9,022 nt of DNA, taken from positions 1-9,022 of the forward strand of contig DMPQ01000221.1 of the NCBI GenBank assembly GCA_003455945.1, read 5' to 3'. Shown here piece by piece: positions 5,106 through 9,022 of this stretch. Under the pieces are notes generated by a model that ran no database searches, was not told the origin of the DNA, and saw only the letters and a program-made list of their open reading frames with translations. Made by a program: the position numbers and the translations under genes. Within the stretch, counting starts at the first letter, position 1; every line of letters begins with the position of its first letter. The stretch is from Planctomycetaceae bacterium (GTDB lineage Bacteria > Planctomycetota > Planctomycetia > Pirellulales > Pirellulaceae).

Positions 5106-8100
5106 TCAGTACGCGAGAAAGTCGGGCGAATTGACGATCACGCGGGCGAGCATGATCCAGGCGGCCAACGAGGCGCGATGATCGGTCGACTCGGGGCGAT
5201 GGAGCATCCCCTCCAGGACCGCATCGACCAGCTCGGGATTGACTCGGTAGAAGTCGACATGTTCCGCGACCAGCTGAAGCAGCGCCCGTGACTCTTCCGG
5301 ACGAGGCGATCGTCCGAGAAGCAGGAGCGAGAGCTCGTCCAGTCGCACCGTCTCGGGCGCTTCTGCGTCGAGACCGGCCAGCCAAGCACGCAGCGCGACA
5401 TGTCGGGTCTGGTCATGGACCTGCGGATCGTTCAGCAGCGTCATCGCCTGTTGCGCGGTGTCGACCGTCTCGCGTTCGGTCGTGCACGTGGCGGTCGTCG
5501 GAGTGCCGAACTGGGCCAACAGCGGAAACGGGCTGGTCCGTTGCCACCAGACGTACGTTCCGCGCACGTAGCGCAACCGACCCACCGCCGGGGAAAGGAC
5601 TTCGGCTCGCGAAAACGCCCCTTCGCTGCGACCGAGCGGTTGAGGCTGAACGATGCTCTTGCCGCCGAAATGCGAGACGAGCAGGCCCGAGCCGGCCAGC
5701 AACGAGTCGCGGATCATCTCGGCCTCGAGCCTCGTACGCCGATCGGCGGTACCGTACTCGATCTCGTCGATCGCCGCACGACGGAGCGTCCCCTTGAGAC
5801 TCCACTCCTGGTCGATCAGGCGCCTTGCGAATCGATCGACTTGCTCCCGATGCTCGACAGCGACGCTCCAGGGATCGGCGGCGGCCGGATCGATGATGCG
5901 GGTATCGGCCAGCCGTTGCAGCAGCCGCGCCGCGGTAACGCGAGCGACGAGCGGAGTCGCTTCGTCGAACAGCCAATCAGCCAGCTTCCGGCGATCCGTG
6001 GTCTCGCCACCGAAACGTTCGCGCAGCATCGTCGGGAGACTCGCTTCGACCGCTTCTCCCGGCGCTTCGTACTCTCCCCGCGAATAGAGCACGGTCGGTC
6101 GGAACGTCTCGCTGTCGCCGATCGCTTCGCACCAGATCGAATCGGGGCGTTCGGGCCAGAGTCGTTCGAGGGTCGCGAGCGCCTCACCCAGACGCCGGTC
6201 ATGCTCGTCACGAAGCAGATAGTGCTCGAACGTCTCCTGAGATTCGCTCAACAGCGTTCGATCCGAGACGCCCGACCAAGGTTGCGATGCGAGATCCGGG
6301 GCGGTAAACGGAGTCGGCACGGAGGTGCCGGCGATCCTCAACCGACCGAGCGTCTTCATCCAGGTGTCCTGACTCTGCAGCACCACCACTTCAAGGCGAT
6401 CACCCGGCGCCATCGACAGCGGGCGTTCGAGTTCGGCGACGAGCACCTGACGTTCGCCTCGGGGTTCCGTCACGAGCCAGCCGATCGAGCGGACGCGTTC
6501 TCCGCTCCCCGGTTCCTTGACGACGGTCGTCAGATCGGCGGTTCCGTCGTTTCGAGTCGTCCACGGAGCGAGCAGCGAAACCGGCTCGGTCCGGTCCGGA
6601 TTCGCGGCGCGACGGACTCGGATCCACAATCGCGACACGTCGAACGATCCGTCCGGCGCACGGCCGGGACCGCCATGAGGGAGCTGCGGATCGGGGAGGG
6701 CTTCCAGACGGATCGCGGTCAGCGTCGTCTCGGGGAAGGTCCCTTCCAGGCGATATTCGGCGGAGTCGGGGAGGGGACCGGTCGCCGAGACCGAGCCGTC
6801 TTCGAGAATCGACAGTTCCTCGCCGCTCGTCGCCTCGGCCGATTCCGGTTGCAGCGTCTTCCACTCGGGGCGGCGAGTCAGCTCTTCGGCGGCGAGCCAG
6901 CGGAGGAACTCGGGCCGCGCCACCCGTTGTCGATAGCCGTCGCGACTCGACATCAACTTGGCCCGTCGCTCCTCGAAACTCGGAGCCGCTCGGGCGTAGT
7001 CGTCCAGCACGCGTTCGGTCGGCGCCGTACGCAGGCGATCGTCCAGATTGCGGACCAGGGCGAACCAACCGTAGTAGTCGCGCTGCGTGAACGGCTGCCC
7101 CGGATGATCATGACAACGCGCACATCGCAAACCGACTCCCAACCAGATGTCGGCGATCGTCTCGATCCGATCGAAGCCGCGACGGACACGGTCTTCCTCG
7201 CGATCCGCTCCGGCTTCGGTGTTCCGAGGGGTCTGAACGTAGAAGCCGGTCGCGACGATCGAATCCGGTTCCGTCGCATCGAGATCGCCGGCCAGTTGGG
7301 CGCGCGAGAAGCGATCGTACGGAAGGTCCCGGTTCAGCGATTCGATCACCCAGGTCCGGTAACGCCACGCATGCGGGCGAGGCTGGTCGATATCGAACCC
7401 TTCGGTGTCGCCGTAGCGCGCCTGATCGAGCCAGAAGCGTCCCCAACGTTCCGCGTACGTCGGTGATGCGACCAGACGATCCGCCTGGCGAGAGAGCGCG
7501 TCGGGGCGGGCATCGGCGGCGAAGTTTCGCAGTTCCTGCGGTTCCGGAGGAAGTCCGGTCAGCGTCAGCGACAGACGCCTGAGACGCCGCATCCGAGACT
7601 CGGACGAATCGGCGTCGGTCGCCGACGAACCCGATGAGTCGCCGGCAGCTCCCTCGCTCGAACTCGTCGCGTTTGCGGCGGTGTCCGTTTCGTTCGCAGG
7701 GACTTCCTTCAGCGGAACTTCGACCTTCAGCGGCGAGGTGATCCAGTCGTCGACCGGGCTCGAGCTCGATGTCGCAATCGCGTCAGGAGATGCATCGCGT
7801 TCGGCTCGCGAGGCCCAGGACAACAACGTCTGACGATCCTCTTCGGCGATCGGCCGATCGGGAGGCATCGTCGCATCGGACGAGCTGCCGTCACCCGCCA
7901 GGACATCGCGAATCAAACCCTGTGAACCGTCGAGTCCGGGAAAGAGACCGCGTTCGAACAGCGATTCCCAACGAACTGCCGGATCATCCAGACGGAGCTC
8001 CGCTTCGGCACGGAACGGACCGTGGCAACGAACGCAGTGTCGCTGCAGAGCCTGGATTGCCGCTTCGTGATCGGCGATGCCCGGCAGTGGGCGAACGTCG

Positions 8101-8177
8101 TCAGCGGTTGCCGAAGAGGAACCGGCGGCGATCGCGACGACGATCGCGAGCTGTCTCCACGGGATCGATCGGAACAT
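5106..8177 (-). CDS. PSD1-type planctomycete cytochrome C / DUF1549 / DUF1553 protein
   Basis: The 1023-aa exported protein combines domains typical of planctomycetes. An N-terminal signal peptide (about residues 1-25, ending Ala-Thr-Ala) is followed by a PSCyt1 cytochrome-c-like domain: 'CVRCH' at 48-52 is a haem-binding CXXCH, and Met104 in 'TMPPDRP' is a plausible distal ligand. A Ser/Ala/Asp/Glu-rich linker covers about 130-195. The DUF1549 domain (about 196-395) contains 'RYGDTEGFDIDQPRPHAWRY' and a second CXXCH, 'CARCHDHP' (352-359). A beta-rich middle region (about 440-620, with 'PHGGPGRAPDGSF') is usual for the family. The DUF1553 domain follows and includes the region from about 821 to the end ('EAEMIRDSLLAGSGLL', 'QQAMTLLNDP', ending 'ARVIVNSPDFLAY'). 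The ATG at 8177 fits the signal peptide and has GGAG about 9 nt upstream. The gene leads a two-gene unit with DUF1501. Roles in breakdown of complex polysaccharides have been proposed for such pairs; substrate and reaction are unknown here. Confidence 0.94.
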   Translation of the reverse strand: MFRSIPWRQLAIVVAIAAGSSSATADDVRPLPGIADHEAAIQALQRHCVRCHGPFRAEAELRLDDPAVRWESLFERGLFPGLDGSQGLIRDVLAGDGSSSDATMPPDRPIAEEDRQTLLSWASRAERDASPDAIATSSSSPVDDWITSPLKVEVPLKEVPANETDTAANATSSSEGAAGDSSGSSATDADSSESRMRRLRRLSLTLTGLPPEPQELRNFAADARPDALSRQADRLVASPTYAERWGRFWLDQARYGDTEGFDIDQPRPHAWRYRTWVIESLNRDLPYDRFSRAQLAGDLDATEPDSIVATGFYVQTPRNTEAGADREEDRVRRGFDRIETIADIWLGVGLRCARCHDHPGQPFTQRDYYGWFALVRNLDDRLRTAPTERVLDDYARAAPSFEERRAKLMSSRDGYRQRVARPEFLRWLAAEELTRRPEWKTLQPESAEATSGEELSILEDGSVSATGPLPDSAEYRLEGTFPETTLTAIRLEALPDPQLPHGGPGRAPDGSFDVSRLWIRVRRAANPDRTEPVSLLAPWTTRNDGTADLTTVVKEPGSGERVRSIGWLVTEPRGERQVLVAELERPLSMAPGDRLEVVVLQSQDTWMKTLGRLRIAGTSVPTPFTAPDLASQPWSGVSDRTLLSESQETFEHYLLRDEHDRRLGEALATLERLWPERPDSIWCEAIGDSETFRPTVLYSRGEYEAPGEAVEASLPTMLRERFGGETTDRRKLADWLFDEATPLVARVTAARLLQRLADTRIIDPAAADPWSVAVEHREQVDRFARRLIDQEWSLKGTLRRAAIDEIEYGTADRRTRLEAEMIRDSLLAGSGLLVSHFGGKSIVQPQPLGRSEGAFSRAEVLSPAVGRLRYVRGTYVWWQRTSPFPLLAQFGTPTTATCTTERETVDTAQQAMTLLNDPQVHDQTRHVALRAWLAGLDAEAPETVRLDELSLLLLGRSPRPEESRALLQLVAEHVDFYRVNPELVDAVLEGMLHRPESTDHRASLAAWIMLARVIVNSPDFLAY

Positions 8178-8356
8178 CCTGCAGCTCTCCGCAGCGGCCT
8201 CCGTCGTACTCCGGCATCGCCGGGTGCCGCGATGCGGCTCGCACGAATCGTAGGTTGCGTTAGAGCATCATCCGACCGCGAACTGACCCCGCGAACTTCG
8301 ACCTCTCGGTCCCGCCAAGTGAACTAGGCTTGGGTCCGAAAGAAGGAGATTCGTCC
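8178..8356. promoter_or_regulatory. Divergent intergenic region between the PSD1 gene and the TadG-like gene
   Basis: These 179 bp must carry the promoters of two diverging genes. Visible structure includes an 8-bp direct repeat (8276-8296) and a short dyad CCAAG/CTTGG (8315-8319 and 8329-8333, 9-bp centre) just before the plus-strand gene. A strong Shine-Dalgarno, AGAAGGAG at 8341-8348, serves the plus-strand gene. I found no convincing -35/-10 pair in either direction. Confidence 0.5.
8276..8296. repeat. Tandem 8-bp direct repeat in the divergent promoter region
   Basis: CCGCGAAC occurs at 8276-8283 and again at 8289-8296, 13 bp apart start to start, between two diverging genes. Such spacing could suit a regulator binding a direct repeat, but two copies of a GC-rich octamer could also be chance. 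Confidence 0.3.
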
Positions 8357-9022
8357 ATGCCCCGACGTTCTGCCCGTCCGGTCCGTGTCGAGTCGCATCC
8401 GCAGCAGCGCCGCGGATCGATGCTGATCTTCGCCGTCCTGCTGATGGTCCTGGTCATCGCGATCGCCGCGTTCGCGATCGATCTCGGCGGAATGATGCTG
8501 ACTCGGACCAACCTGCAGAGCGCCGCCGACTCGGCCGCCTTGGCAGGAGCCAGTCGGCTCGGCCTCACCGACGTCCAGGTGCGGCTCGAAGCACGCAACT
8601 ACGCCAACATGCACTCGTCGCTCGAAGGGAATGCGGTCGAGCTCGCCGACGCCGACATCGAGATCGGCTTCTGGAATCGGACCCTCAAGACCTTTCAGGT
8701 TCAGCAGGGAGGGAACGCGGTCCGCGTCAAGACGCGCGCTCCTTCGCAGGGCTTCTTCGTCGCGGGAGCGTTCGGTGCCGAGACCTACGACTCCGAGGCG
8801 ACCGCCATCGCCGCCGCCGTTCCTCGCGATATCGTCTTCGTCGTCGATCTCTCGGGTTCGATGGACGACAACACCGAACCGGCATGGGCGACCGACGCGA
8901 TCAACTCGGCGTTCGGCGGAGTCGGCAGCCAGTTGCTGAACGAGACGATGACCGATCTCTTCGGGACGACCGATCGCAACGATCGCGACCTGCGGGAGTT
9001 CCTCGAGTCGCAGGGGTTTCCG
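8357..9022 (+). CDS. TadE/TadG-like Flp pilus assembly protein with a von Willebrand A domain (N-terminal 222 codons, runs off the window edge)
   Basis: The ATG at 8357 is preceded by AGAAGGAG at 8-bp spacing, the best ribosome-binding site on the plus strand. Residues 1-20 are basic and end 'QQRRGS'. A hydrophobic helix (about 22-44) follows, then 'DLGGMMLTRTNLQSAADSAALAGA', the hallmark of the TadE/TadG-like N-terminal domain (an inner-membrane pseudopilin-like anchor). Residues about 70-155 are a linker domain of mixed strands. Residues 158-169 'DIVFVVDLSGSM' start a vWA domain; Asp164, Ser166 and Ser168 form the DxSxS metal-ion-dependent adhesion site. The open frame continues past the window, so the rest of the vWA domain is unseen. 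TadG proteins with vWA domains are known in Tad loci, where they are accessory or adhesin-like surface proteins. It diverges from the PSD1 gene and so is transcribed away from the flp-cpa genes. Confidence 0.88.
   Translation, partial: MPRRSARPVRVESHPQQRRGSMLIFAVLLMVLVIAIAAFAIDLGGMMLTRTNLQSAADSAALAGASRLGLTDVQVRLEARNYANMHSSLEGNAVELADADIEIGFWNRTLKTFQVQQGGNAVRVKTRAPSQGFFVAGAFGAETYDSEATAIAAAVPRDIVFVVDLSGSMDDNTEPAWATDAINSAFGGVGSQLLNETMTDLFGTTDRNDRDLREFLESQGFP

Noticed and set aside
3479..5134. Long plus-strand open frame of 551 codons
   Set aside because: It lies antisense to the DUF1501 gene, is rich in Arg, Gln and Asp with no domain, and arises from the low stop-codon density of GC-rich coding DNA.
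5400..7466. Long plus-strand open frame of 688 codons
   Set aside because: It is antisense to the PSD1 gene, which has clear domains and haem motifs. The plus-strand product is arginine-rich and shows no recognisable domain or signal peptide.
8251..8330. Promoter boxes for the TadG-like gene (TTGCGT, TAGGCT)
   Set aside because: Spacing between the candidate hexamers is wrong, or the implied start falls on the ribosome-binding site, so no pair is convincing.

Overview
The window is GC-rich (roughly 60-65% by eye). Its marker genes point to a planctomycete (phylum Planctomycetota). A DUF1501 protein is paired with a haem-motif PSD1-type protein (DUF1549/DUF1553), a combination typical of that phylum, and the two sit inside a Tad/Flp pilus locus. 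Genus and species cannot be read from the sequence.

Layout from right to left on the minus strand. A two-gene unit (8177 to 3653) encodes a 1023-aa exported PSD1/cytochrome-like protein, then, after a 28-bp gap, a 474-aa DUF1501 protein. A 436-bp leader/intergenic stretch follows. Next come the Flp pilin gene (3216-3013) with a textbook intrinsic terminator (UUCG loop, nine U), a 38-codon membrane microprotein gene that I do not recognise (2750-2634), the Tad prepilin peptidase cpaA/tadV (2596-2012), cpaB/rcpC (1833-790), and the first 234 codons of the secretin gene cpaC/rcpA, which runs off the left edge. On the plus strand, diverging from the PSD1 gene, a TadE/TadG-like gene with a von Willebrand A (MIDAS) motif starts at 8357 and runs off the right edge.

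How the genes fit together: the pilin is matured by CpaA and exported through the CpaC secretin, which CpaB helps assemble. The TadG-like vWA protein is a pseudopilin-like or adhesin-like accessory. The ATPase and platform genes (cpaE, cpaF, tadB, tadC) are not in the window; I expect them beyond the left edge, next to cpaC. The terminator behind flp suggests that pilin is made in excess over the assembly machinery. The PSD1/DUF1501 pair has no evident mechanistic link to the pilus; it may be a co-resident unit or an insertion that separates the TadG-like gene from the rest of the locus.

I see no tRNA or rRNA gene, CRISPR array, transposase or prophage gene. No wholly new system is evident. 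The items most worth a second look are the 38-aa microprotein, the RNA hairpins punctuating the pilus operon, the position of the PSD1 pair, and a strong excess of the palindrome CGATCG.
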